From: Episyrphus balteatus
Taxonomy: Eukaryota > Arthropoda > Insecta > Diptera > Syrphidae
NCBI RefSeq assembly: GCF_945859705.1
Contig: NC_079137.1
Coordinates: forward strand, 69,090,277 to 69,154,276
Reading direction: 5' to 3'
Length of the DNA stretch: 64,000 nucleotides
Positions 32,323-44,687 of the stretch are shown here, piece by piece; positions within the stretch are counted from its first letter, which is position 1; each line of letters starts with the position of its first letter. A program made the position numbers and the translations under genes. The notes beneath the pieces are model-generated. The model did not search any database. It saw nothing but the letters and a program-made list of their open reading frames with translations, and was not told the DNA's origin.

Positions 32323-32777
32323 AGACATGAGACATGTCCCATAAGATATATACCGTAAGAGATGTCCCGTGAGACATTTCCCGTGAGACATTTCAAATGT
32401 GACATGTCCCATGAGACATTTCCCATGAGACATTTCCGGTGAGACATGTCTCATGAGACATTTGACGTGAGACATGTCTCATTGGGCATTTCCCGTGAGA
32501 CATGTCTCATGAGACATTTCTTGGGCGACATGTCTCATAAGACATTTCCCGTGAAATAGTCTCATGGGATATTTCCCGAGAGAAATGTCCAATGACATTT
32601 GTTTCATGAGATATGTCTCATGAGACATTTCCCGTGAGACATTTGTCTCATGAGACATTTCCAGTGAGACATTTGTCTCATGAGACATTTGTCCCATGAG
32701 ACATTTCCCGTGAGACATTTCTCATGAGACATTTCCCCTGAGACATTTGTCATGAGACATTTCCCATGAGACATTTG
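32323..32777 (+). repeat. 14-bp self-complementary minisatellite
   Basis: About 32 tandem units of RTGAGACATKTCYC. Two unit types recur, ATGAGACATTTCCC and GTGAGACATGTCTC. The core GAGACATGTCTC is itself a palindrome, so neighbouring units can pair as well as each unit with itself. The minus strand stays open over parts of the array, giving Met-Ser-His-Glu-rich ORFs that are products of the repeat. Confidence 0.93.
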
Positions 32778-33866
32778 TATTTTGCCCTTTTTTCGTGATT
32801 ATTTTCAAATAATAAATTTGGCGGTTTTTTTCACAGTCAGTCTTTGCTGGTTTCTTGTGATACAAAAAACAATATATTTTTAATAAAACGTATCCTTAAA
32901 AACTGCACACCTCACATCAGTACCAGTTGAAATAAGATACCTATCCTGCTTTCATTGTACCACCCTAATGCGTATTAAACATCTTGAATCTTATGTCCCT
33001 CAAATATGTTATCATTTTAAAGTTTTCTATTAAGATTCAATTAATTATTTGAAGAAGAAACTTCTTTTGTTTTATCGTTTTTTTTTTCTTTTTTATAGTC
33101 TTTGACAGTTTTGTGTACAAGAACAAAAAAAAAGAAAGAAAAGAAGTCTGTATGTACTTTTCAACTCCGTGTAACTCACTCACGACTGTCCAATTAGAAA
33201 ATTAATTTTCTTTGAGGGCAACACTTCAAGTCGTTAGCGTCATCGTTAATTTCTTTTTTTTTTTTTCAATTTTATTTCTTATTTTTTTTTAGCTGAAGCT
33301 CGTTTGTCCTTTAAGTCCAAGAAGTGTCCAAGCGAAACAAAATTAATGTGCAAACTCAAAGGATATAATATAAAAGTAGAACACAAAAAAAAAAAAAACT
33401 AAAAAAGAAAAACAGTACTAAGTACATATCCTTCTTGCTAGGAAAACTTATCACACCGTTCGACGCGCAAGCAACAGAGTATCACACACACACACACACA
33501 CAATCTCCTTAAAAGTCTCCCAGGATACACTTCGATTGCAGTTGGTGTTAAACTATATATTTTCCGGAAATGGATATTCAAACACTGTGAGAAAATAAAT
33601 ATACGAGGACAAAAAATAAGTAAAATACAAAGAAAAAGACTTGCTCTTAGTCTCGCCAGGATACTTTTTATATATATATATTTTGTCAACGCTGGATGCT
33701 TCGCCAGCTTTGGGTGCTTTTGGCTGATGCTTGCCAAAAGAGTTTTTGAATGAATACAAATAGCAATTTGGCGCAAAAGGATTTTCACTTTGTACAATAT
33801 AAAGCTCAGCTGATTCCCTTTTAGAGTGCTGAATGTGAGTGAATGTGGGTGGTTACGGCCATAATA
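32778..33866. other. 1.1 kb with no supported gene
   Basis: T-rich stretches near 33245-33290, a poly(A) run near 33385 and a (CA)n tract at 33484-33502. The ORFs on the minus strand at 33438-33797 lack domains. Confidence 0.5.
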
Positions 33867-33874
33867 CTCATAAA

Positions 33875-34640
33875 TAGTGATGGGAACTATCGAATAAAAA
33901 CTATCAAACTATCGATAATTGTAAAATATTCATTCATTCGATAGTTTTGAATCATTCATTCATTTAGTTACTATTTTCATTCGAATAGTTTTTTCATTCG
34001 ATAGTTTTTTAGTCGATAGTTTTTTCATTCGAATAGTTTTTCTATACGAAAGTTTTTTCATTCGATAGTTTTTTCATTCGATAGTTCTTAAGCCGATAGT
34101 TTTTTCATTCGAATTCTTTTTTTTTATTCGATAATTTTTTCATTCGAATAGTTTTGTCATTCGATAGTTTTTTAGTCGATAGTTTTTTCATTCGAATAGT
34201 TTTTTTTATTCGATAATTTTTCATTCGAATAGTTTTTTCATTCGATTGTTTTTTAGTCGATAGTTTTTTCATTCTATTAGTTTTTTTTATTCGATAATTT
34301 TTTCATTCGAATAGTTTTTTCATCCGAATAGTATTTTTATTTGATAGTTTTTCATTCGATTTTTCTATACGATAGTTTTTTCATTCGATAGTTTTTGTTA
34401 AATAACTGAATAAAATTAATAGTTTTTATTCGATAGTTTATTCAATAGTTTATTCGATAGTTTATTCGATAGTTTATTCGATAGTTTATTCTATAGTTTC
34501 TTCGGTAGTTTATTCGATAGCTTATTTGATAGTTTATTCGATAGTTTTTATTCGATAGTTTTTATTCGATAGTTTTCATTCGAATGAATAAATGAATGAA
34601 TGAATGAAATATTCAAATCATACGATAGTTCCCATCACTA
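33875..34640. mobile_element. hAT-type MITE expanded by internal tandem repeats
   Basis: TIRs TAGTGATGGGAACTATCG (33875) and its complement (to 34640), with flanks CTCATAAA (33867-33874) and ATCATAAA (34641-34648), an 8-bp duplication with one mismatch. The interior, about 33920-34575, is a degenerate array. First come 16-18-bp units such as TTTTTTCATTCGATAGT or TTTTTTAGTCGATAGT, then, from about 34420, 13-bp units TTTATTCGATAGT. The compact relative at 53754-54045 has the same TIRs and motif but only 292 bp. Confidence 0.88.
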
Positions 34641-34648
34641 ATCATAAA

Positions 34649-36729
34649 CCAAGCAAAAATATAAAGAGAGTGGGTGTTGAGTCGAGTCGATCGAAGGATC
34701 TGTGGCGCAAATTGAAACAAATATATGCAAGTGAAGGACAATTTTTCAATTACATTGCTTGTTTTCATTTTTTTTTTATCTCTTTGCACTCATAGCTTTG
34801 TCTTATTGCAAACACACACATCACATAAGTATAGTAAAGAGACATTGCGACTTCGTCATGTCCTTGGTCCTTCATACTTCATCCTTGTTCGCCTCTACTC
34901 TCTGCTGCTGGCACGATTCGGTGTTCAGTCTATATGAATAGAAGATTCCTTCCATTCGTCCTTTAAGTTTTTTCTTTTCTTGTTGCTTTTGTTATCACAT
35001 CGTATTGGTATAGTAGACTGTGTAGAGTTGAGTTTCTTCATTTGTAGTCATTTCAATATATCCTATCCAGCTCATAATGTGTATGTTCATGTGCAGGCAT
35101 AAGGCAAGGCAGGATGCCATGCATGTCCTTAGAGAGGTATACGATGAGACAATGTTAGCGATGATGATGATGACGGAATGGTTTTGATATTGGGATATTA
35201 TGCGCTCCTTTCGAGAGAGAGACAATGGATTGCAACAGAGCCACCGAATACCGCACGAAGCAAAATATCATCAGTACTTTCTATTCTAACCTATAACAGC
35301 CAGCTAGCAGCAACAATGTCGGCAAAACTTGTGTGCTTGCTGAGAGAAGAAGTAGGAGGTGGTGAAGAGGAGTATGTGGAGGTCCTTTAGCAAAGCGAAA
35401 AAGATTTCTTGAGAATTCACCACGTACACACTAGGACTATGGCTATACTTATATGGCATTTTATAGGAGTGCTAAAGAAGCAAAAAAAAAAGAAGAAGAA
35501 AGTTTCTTCTTTTTGAAGGAATTTGTCGACGTTTTAACATTGTCGTTGTCGCTGCTGCTGCTATGCCCGTCCTTAGATGTCCTTGGATTTTCTATATTTT
35601 CATACAGAGAGAAAGAGTCAGAGTGGATATATTTGCATATGACAGGCAAGATAGCAAAGAAGGATATTTTGCCAACGATGATGATTATCGGAAGGAAGGA
35701 AGGAGACTGAATAAGTTGCAATTTTAGGTTTTCATAAGATTAAAGGTTTTTGGATTTTGGTTTCTTTTTTTTTTTTTTTTTTTGTTGTGATGTGTCCCCG
35801 ATTGAAAAAGTTTCATCAAACTATTGAATTTCTATTAAGTTTGTCTTGAAGGACTTCTTTGGAGATATATAAAAAGATGCAAGGATACATTTATATACAT
35901 TTTAAGAAGGACCTCTCTGAAGAAACATCTTTTTGAGAGGAACAAAAGACAACTAACGTTCGAACTATCACAGGAATATGATCTTTTGCAAATGGAAATT
36001 TTTAGCCATTTAAGTTGACTTGCTAAGTATCTACTCAACAATGTTAAACATATATGAAGACATAAGAGGTAAGAGATCAAGACAGAGAGATAGGAACCTA
36101 TAAAATATTCAAAATCAGTTTTTATACGAGTAGATATAATGATAAAATTTTGAATGAACATCTATTAAAGAGATTTTGTCATCAATTTTAATGATAACAT
36201 TTTTAACTTTATCTTCGTTTATTGTGTTTGAAAAAGAGATAATAACAAAGTGCTAACAAGATGATGTAAAAAGTGTAAAGTAAAGGAAGTAGGTAGGTAC
36301 TTCCGTTACCAAAAGAAATCCCTTTGATGGGTTTTTAGAAGTTGGTGCTAAGGGTGCTCTTCAAAATTCTTAAGGTTCCTGATCGACTTTCAAACATTAA
36401 CGGTTTCTTAGTATGAAGAAATTTTAACAATTCACAAAGTTTTTATGAGCTTCTTGGTGTCTTTTAAGTCATAAGTACTTATTTTATCGCAGTGTGATTT
36501 ACTTTAAAACTTCATATCGAGCAATGTATTATTTGGGATTTTTTTTTGGTATCTCAAAAACAACTTCGGAAATTTCGATAAAAAACATACCTAAATCATA
36601 ATCATGAAATCAAGTACCTATAAGTGTTTTTTGGTATTTTTAATGTCACGGCAAAAGTTTTGTGTTCAACGCCAGCATTCACATTTTTCTTACTCTATAG
36701 GGCAAGAGTAATGGTTTCGCGTCAAAAAA
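34649..36729. other. 2.1 kb with no supported gene
   Basis: From about 34650 to 35720 the sequence is of higher complexity, with GATGAT (35160-35172), GAGAGAGA (35214-35221) and GCTGCTGCTG (35551-35560) runs. No ORF carries a recognisable domain. A long T run lies near 35766-35783. Confidence 0.45.
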
Positions 36730-36738
36730 AATTCAAGA

Positions 36739-37550
36739 GGGTTGGGGTCGAAATTCTGTATGTTGCAAAATTCTGTATTCAAAATACTGTATGTCAAAAT
36801 TCTGTATGTGCAAAATGCTGTACGAACAAAATTCTGAAAGTCAAAATTCTGTATAGCAAAATTCTGGTTGGTCATAATACTGTATTTCAAAATTCTGTAC
36901 ATCAAAATTCTGTATATCAAAATTCTGTAAAAATGCTGTAAAAAATATCGTTTTGACAATATTTTTGAAATATAGATATATTTAAAAGAGGGTTTACTAT
37001 GAATTTCTAAGAGATCAACTACATATATATAAAGAGGCAAACTTCTAATGCTGATTAATCTAGGTACTTTATTAGGAACTACGGAAAAAAGAGAGAGAAA
37101 ACAAAACTACACTTATTTCAAAAAACAATTGGAATAAAACCACGTTGCATACCTAAAACGGATGAAAAAAAAAATTTATATTTATTTTTTTTTGTATATT
37201 TAAGAAAAGTTTGATTTGTGTTCCTAGAATTGATTTACTTTTTTACTTTAATAATTTTGTTTGTATAAAATTACAACTTTACTGTCAATAATTATATTTA
37301 AGGCTAGTATTTAGTGTTTTTTATCAAAGGAAATTTCTTTAAAAATACTGTATTGAAAATACAGTATTTTGCCGTACAGAATTTTACAAAACAGAATTTT
37401 GCAAGTCAGTATTTTGTTCATACAGTATTTTGACGTACAGAATTTTGTATTTACAGTATAATGACGTACAGAATTATGGTCTTACAGTATTTTGACCCCA
37501 CAGAATTTTGTCGTACAGAATTTTGCCAAGCAGAATTATGACCCGCTCCC
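36739..37550. mobile_element. Foldback-like element with repeat-built TIRs and 9-bp duplication
   Basis: A perfect 9-bp duplication AATTCAAGA flanks it (36730-36738 and 37551-37559). Ends are GGGTTGGGGTCGAAATTCTG and, in reverse, GGGAGCGGGTCATAATTCTG. Each end is an array of 14-18-bp units of the form CAAAATTCTGTAYRT: left 36750-36940, right in inverted orientation 37345-37540. The ~400-bp middle is unrelated AT-rich DNA. TIRs made of short tandem repeats plus a 9-bp duplication are the hallmarks of Drosophila FB elements; some MULEs also make 9-bp duplications. No transposase. Confidence 0.85.
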
Positions 37551-40449
37551 AATTCAAGATTTGAATAAGAACCAACTTTACGATACTAAAGAGAGCTTCC
37601 AGAATAGGTCTAAGCTATTGAAAAATATAGTTTAGTGGTTTTGTCATGCCGTCCATCTGTGCTCCTATACACGTGACATGAAAACTGTTATAATCACTTA
37701 AAGAGATTATTAAAATGCTAATAAAAATCGAATACTTCGCTGCATTGTCAAGGATGGAAATTTAATATTTGGCTATTTAAGTGATTTAAAAAAAAAATGT
37801 CACGTATACGTCGCAGTGACCCACTACTAATCTGTCAATTTGTAACTTGAATAAATTGTCTAGACTCTAGGCGAAACATCAATATCGTGTTGGCTTAGTA
37901 ACTTGTTATCTCTTTGTAATTCTTAATAAAAAAGGAGGACAGTGAAACATCAAGGGGCACGGTAGTGCCCAGCCAAGTTCCCTAGCAACTTTGGCACTAC
38001 ACCCTTATTTACAGGAAACAACTCAGGCCATTTTCGACCCCCCTCTAACTTCCACACCAAAGATGACAGAATATTCAAACTCACTACATTTGTTGAGCTG
38101 GCCGAACCCAAATTCCTCACAAAATTTCAGCTTCTTACGATGAGTAGTTTCTGAGATATATAATCGCGAAAATCGTAACTGACTCACTGACTCACTGACT
38201 CACTGACAGATCATCAAAATTATGGAGAACTTCCAGCTATCGTAGAAACTTGAAATTTTACATTTTTTCCTTTGCAGCAACAAAAACTTCTTAATTGTGT
38301 TATAAGGCTTGCAAGAATAATTACAAAAAATTATTACATAATGGCGACTACAGTAAATTTTAAAAATGCGACTAACGATAGGATATGCTTAGGATTCGTA
38401 ACGCAAACCCAACTCGAGAGATATTGAGTCTCGAAATTCTGTGTGTGTGTGTATAAATCTATCTTGAGGTGCGGCCGATTTTTTGCTGATTTTCAAATAA
38501 AGCCCTACTTTTGAAATTAAAAACAAAATTATGGATTGTTATAGACGGTAGCTGCCATAAATACGTTTTCTTGATGTTCGACTTCCTCGTAAGTAACGTG
38601 ATCGTTCTGAACGGAAATTTTTGTACAAAATCGATTTAGCAATTTCAATATGAAAAACAATTTAAAAAATAAAACAAAAAAAATATTTTTGATTTAAAAA
38701 TAATTATTATTTTTCGAAAAATCATTTTTTTTTAAAAAGGATTATCTAATGAATTTTGTTAAAACTTTGTTTTTATATGTTGATTAGTTATTTCTTCAGA
38801 ATACCATACTCATTTTTTTTTTAAACTTTTTTGAAAATTTTTTTGTACTTTTTATATATTTTTTAAAGAAACAGTTCCTAAAATTTTCTTTGTTCTACAA
38901 GAAATGACATACATTATATAGATAGAGTTTATTATTATTAAAAAATGTGTTTTGTTATTTTAAAATGTATAAAAAGGTAAAAGGTTTTACATTCGTAAAA
39001 ATAGCAAGTACAATCGGCCCAGGCTTGATTTTTATTTAAGATGCAAACAAGTTTTTTTTTTTTTTAAATCCCATTCAGTCCAAATTTGTTTTTTGATTTT
39101 ATGATTCAATTATGATGAATTTTTTCAAAATAATAACACTATTCGGCCAGCGAAACCAGAACCAGACCAAACTTCTCTTAAGGATTTGTGTGCTGAGTCT
39201 GAAGTCAAAATTTCACTGGCACGTCATGTTTTTGAAATACTTAAATATTAACAGGTAAAAACGTGTTTTTTTTGGTTACATTTGACGTCGATTCTCAACA
39301 CCGTAAAATATTTTTTTTTGCAAATCTTCTTTATGCATATATTATATTTGTTTTTTTTTTTCGAAATTAATATTTTTCTGAAAGATAATGGAAAAAGAAA
39401 TTGATGATATCTCAAAATCTTAGTACATATCATCATGAATGGTTTTTTGATCCAAATTCCAGTTTGTGACTTCTGATTTATTACGGAAAAATATATTTTT
39501 TTTTTGATTAAACATCAAAAAGAACTTCAATGAAAATTAGTTTTCCAGACTTTTTCTTGCGAAAATAGTGATGAAATAGCTCAAAAACCAGACGTGATAT
39601 AAAGTCTATTAAAATCCCCTTGTAAGTTCTTGCTGTCAACTTTTTTTTTGCCGACCAGTGTAATTGGTCTCAAAATTAATATATTTGAGTAAAAATCTAA
39701 TTATACATAAGTTTTAAATCTACCATTTTTGCTAAAGCTTCACATAACAATTATTTCAAAGGTATACTTTTTAGAATTTCAGGTTTATATTTCGATTAAT
39801 ATTAACAAAACAAATGTATCCAACCCCCCAAGTTTTGAAAAATTGTCTGACACTCTTTTAAATTAAAAAGCTAAATACATAGTATAACTTTCAGTTAAAA
39901 TTTTTCATGGTGGTCGTAATAATTTGACCCACAACTGTAAACGATTATCCAAATACTTATAACTCTTAAACTGCCTAGAAACAGTTTTTGAGAAAAAAAA
40001 ATGTTACGTATACGTCACAGTGATCTACTAGTTGATTGATTTATGTATATTTTTGTGCTATAAATATTTTTGTGTATCGTTTTACATTTTACTGTGAATT
40101 CAATGTGTGTTGAAATGACATCCGAATAACAAGTTATTCGCAATTTTTGCGAATTAACAAAATTAAAAAAAAAAGCTTTTACAAATTGAGCATTACAAAA
40201 AAAAAAAAATAGGTTGTCTGTAAGGCCGGTTTACGGACGATGATTTTACGTGATAACATCGTAAGAAAACAGGTTGTGTGCTTTTGTTTAAAATGAGTCA
40301 ATTGAAGTTTTTATTTATTTCAAACAATCATAATTTACAAGAAAAAGCTAAAAAAAATGACCTTTTTTATTTTCTCATTATATTAATTTTTTCTTTTAAA
40401 AGCTTACAAAAAAAATTATTCCATTTGAAAGCCAAGTATTTCTTCTAAA
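37551..40449. other. 2.9 kb of repeat-like DNA, no gene
   Basis: A repeat-like block at about 37945-38480 includes AAGGGGCACGGTAGTGCCC and three tandem TGACTCAC units (38181-38205). A segment at 38745-38830 resembles the GCACGACTGGGTCGCAC family (TGTTGATTAGTTATTTCTTC...). A CGTATACGTCRCAGTGA motif occurs at 37803 and again at 40008. No ORF is convincing. Confidence 0.5.
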
Positions 40450-41330
40450 GAATAAAACCATTTTTACGATGCGCAAAAAGTATTAGAATAATTTATTAAA
40501 AACAATCATTTCTTATGAAAAAAGTGAAAAAATCACTTCCATCACCCAAAAATTAATTTTTTTTGATATAACAACAATACATTTTATACCACGTGAAAGC
40601 TTATTGCTTCAGCTCAAAATATATATATATATATATAGATCATGTCTATTAGACATCTACAAAAAGAGTTAGAATTTTTTGAACTCGATCGATTTTCATC
40701 AAAAAAGGCAAAAAAACATATAATTTTATCTTCTCACGCTATTGAATCAATTTTTTTCAATTACGACCTATTAAAATTTTATATCCTGTGAAATCTCATT
40801 ATTTCACCTTTCATTTGACGTTTCAATCTTATTTCTATGATGCCTAGAAAAAAAGTAAAAATTTTTTAAAGCCAACCATGTGGAAACTCCAAACTGAGAT
40901 TACGGTACTTCCCTGGTGGCTGTTCACTGGTGGCTGTTCATGATCAATAGATCTCCACAGGGGTTTTGAAGTATTTCGCAAGTTTTTTAATTTAACATTG
41001 TGTAGCTTGTAGTGAATGTATAGTTATGTGTGATGTATCAAATGAAAGGTAATATCACCAGGATGCTCAGTAACGTTAAATCAAATTTGTATCTGTTCTA
41101 TATCTAAAGATATAACTTGTTGAAAAATAGAACTTCATTTTACCGTTATCTCAAAATTGTGAATACAAAATTGATTAAAATTTCGCACAAATATAGTTCT
41201 GTCTATTATCTATCTACAATATTTCATTCATTTATGTGTTGAAGAAGAAAAGATAAAAATAGAAAACGGTTAAAAAAGGACAAAAAAAACTTGTTTTTCC
41301 CGTTATTTGGTCAAAAATCATTTTAAAATA
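40450..41330 (+). repeat. dispersed repeat, copy 2 of an inverted pair
   Basis: The inverted partner of 26200-27110. It carries a local duplication, CTGGTGGCTGTTCA twice in tandem (about 40913-40940), absent from the other copy, and an (AT)n stretch near 40620. Non-coding. Confidence 0.65.
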
Positions 41331-44300
41331 CCAATTTTTTGTACATGCATGTGCACGCTCATAGACAACAAGTTTGAGATTTTTTGAACACTACGAAAAA
41401 TTTAAAAAAATAAAAACTCACTCGAAAATACCCCAAAATATGTAGGTGTTTTTCAAAAATTCATATTTCGAAACGCAGAGAATTAAAAAAAAATCCATAT
41501 TAGATCCCTAACTTTTTTTTTATTATCTTTTAAATGACGTTTTTCAAATTGTCAAACAAAAATTTCCCCTACCTATAATCACTACATTGTCAAAGGTCTA
41601 TCTCATGTTTTAGTTTTAGAAAACCATTTATTACTTAGTTTTGAAATTTTTTTAAAATTTTTTTCAATACCATTGTCAGTCTTGCAATGAATTTATCCAT
41701 CGATTAAAAAAAATCAACTCTTTACAATTTTTTGCAGTTTTGTTTTACCCCTATTTACCCTATTAAAAGACTGATTTTTTTAAAATCCTTCAAATGTATT
41801 CAACTTTAGGTTATTATCTTTCAAATAAGCAATAGAAAATTCTTGTATCTCTAATAGTTTATTTTTAATTTTTAATTGAAATTTTTGCTGCACTGCGAAA
41901 GTGCGAGAGTGGAACGGGAGAAAATGGCATCACTTTTTTGTGGTGGCTGCCATGGTTCATCGATTTATAAGACGTTATCACGTCAAAAATTGCCAAATCT
42001 AACAATAGTAGTTAAGCTTCCACAGACAGCTTATTCTGAGATAAATTCTTACATGTTTATTATTTCAATGTAAAAGTATCTCTTAATAACATTTCTTTTT
42101 AAAAGACTTAACCAAGTTAATGTTTTTTTCAAGAATTTAAGTCATCTTCAAACCATGGTAAAGAAAAAAATACTCCTTATTATGGTACTTTCCTAGAAAG
42201 ATGTTTGTCAAAGATGGATTAGGGTCATGAGAAAATTTTCCTCATCTCATTCTATATACCTATACCAAATTGGATTTCTTCTCTCACTTTCATACAAACT
42301 TTCAACAACACCAGTAGAAAGGTAACTATATAACAAATCAGATAACCTCCTAGATCCTTCACCATTTAAATCCAATATAAAACCCTTTTTTCGGACACAT
42401 AATTTATACGCTTAAATGCACGCATTCTTGGCAAATTTATATTTCTTTTTTTTCAAGAGATATAGTCTATAATTCTCACAGCTTAAACTGTAAATAAAAA
42501 ATCCTAACCCTTAAAAAAAAAAAAAATAGGTATCTAAAAACAAAGTCAAAGTAGGCCTTTTCATGATTATTATTATTATCAAAAAAAAAGGTCAATAACC
42601 ATCCATTACAATAGACTTCCTCTAAGTCCGCTATCGGAACCTTCTTAATCCGCACCCATAAGCCAACTTATATTTGTTTTTTTATACCTACACACATACC
42701 TACACCAACCTACACACACAATTCACATCTTTAATGTCAAATCCCTAAAGCTAAATCCATGTACCTATATAAAAATGGGAACAAAAGAAAAAGAAACACA
42801 ACAACAAAACAACAAAAAAAAAAGAATAAAAAAGGAACAAAAAAAAAAAAAGGATTCTTTAAGCAATATTGGAAAATTAAATTTCAAAATCCACCCACGC
42901 CCTGTTTCACAGGTGGTGAGCTAAAAAAGCTACAACACACAGCAGCTCCCACCAACAGCATAAATAACAAAAACAACAACAATGCGTCCATACCGACCGC
43001 CGCCGTTCGTTCGTACTCATCGTCGTTCGTAGTCCTCCTCGTAGTCGTCCCTATCAAATGTACATTTTCGACACATTATGAGAGGGGCCCACACACAAAC
43101 AAACACAAATACAAATATATAAACCTTCAACATATACATACATACACTCCAGGAGCATATTAAAGCAAAATATCCTTCATCATCATTTTAAAATTGAAAT
43201 AATCGTTTTCGAGGAGGATGACAACGAATAAAAAATTGAAAAAAAAAAAAAAATTTAAAAAAATTCCAGAAAAATACAAATGGAAATAATATGATGCAGT
43301 AGGAGAGGAAAGTGTAGGTTATAGTAGGCGTAAAGGAGGGAGGATATATGAAAGAAACTGCAAAATGGGCATTTGGAGCATCAGCATTCAGCATCAGGCT
43401 TCGCTGCAGCTACATCTCTATACAACTTGTGACTCCTAAAACTGTATACGAGTATTAGCCCAGGAGTCTAGACGGATTGTTTGAAAAGGATGTGTATTTT
43501 ATTTTGTGTATATATTTCTCGCTGCTCCTCGTCGTATTTTTCCAAACATAGCAGCCCCGCAATATAATAATGTGTATGCCACCTACTATAGCTAGCCACC
43601 TACGCCGTACCGCGCCGCCACCATTCCGCCATCATCAGGATAGAATAGAGGATATAATATATCCCTACTATATTCACCTATACACACACATTAACCGCCA
43701 TTGGACAGCCAACGCTAAGTTGGGCTGGGCGGCGGCAACCGCGGTAAGGGGACTGAGATTGAAGGAGTCCGCTTGAAAGGTTTTGTTTTGGTTTAATAAT
43801 ATTCTCGTCAGTTCTGTTTTTTTTTCTATATTTTTTTTTACTTTATCTTGCCTCGGATAACTTTTGTGTCCTGAGCCACCAACAAAAGGTTACTCCTGCT
43901 GCTGCTACTACTATACTCTATTCCCTGTCATTGTACCTTGCACAGAGAAAAAATAGGAAAAAAAAAAACATTCATCTAGCGTGTGGGTGTGTAAAACCAT
44001 TAAATAGAGAAAATGTATGTTTTTTTTTTTTTTTAGTGCGAGTTGAGAGAGGACATGTCCGCGTGAGAAGAGAGAAAAATTTTCTATTTTCGGAGAGAAA
44101 AGCTTTCGTTGAGTAGTTCATCCTGCAAAAAGGGGAAGGAAGTCTATGAGTTCGTCATAAGTAAAGAAAAGCTATTTGAACTTTCGCAACATTCAAAGGA
44201 CCATGTTGCTTATGAAAAGAGGGTGTTTTTATGTTCCACATATTTCAATTTGTCTTGGATATAAAAATAGGGGGAATAGTTACATTTTAAAAAGAAAATC

Positions 44301-44685
44301 CTTTTTGAGCTACTTTTTAACAGATTTTTTTTTTATTTAGGGTAAAAGGACCAAGTGAAGGAAATTTTTACTGGGAAATTGAAAAAAACGGTTTCTATGT
44401 TTTTTATAATTTCAAATATTTATCTATAGTATATGTACCGGTAAATACTGGGAAAATTGAAATTATTGGGTTTAAGGATTTTTAGTTAAAAAAATTAAAC
44501 TTAAGTTCTTATTAACCAATTTAATAGAGGTAAGGTTCTTGAAATAGGTTCTTAAAAAAAAAATATATACTTGCTTTTGCTCAAAGCTCGAAAAATTTTC
44601 ATTTTTACATTAACAGGTTGCAGTGAAGTTTATTTTTTTAATTAAAGAAAATCATCCTGAAGGTCAAAGCTGAATATAACCTATC
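41331..44685. other. 3.4 kb with no supported gene
   Basis: A/T-run-rich to about 42700. From about 42880 to 43790 the sequence is more complex and locally GC-richer (for example near 43590-43770), with ORFs of 60-134 codons lacking domains. A 65-codon frame at 41876-42073 (CESARVEREKMASLFCGGC) is also unrecognised. Regulatory or transcribed non-coding DNA is possible, but nothing specific can be shown. Confidence 0.4.
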
Positions 44686-44687
44686 TA

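Noticed and set aside
32145..32718. Met-Ser-His-Glu-rich ORFs on the minus strand
   Set aside because: Generated by the 14-bp GAGACAT minisatellite, which stays open in some frames.
32323..32777. CRISPR-like array
   Set aside because: Units are contiguous 14-mers with no unique spacers, in a eukaryotic genome.
36624..37040. 105- and 116-codon ORFs with repeated ILYSKI/QNSVYQNSV-type peptides
   Set aside because: They are translations of the CAAAATTCTGTAYRT array in the FB-like element.
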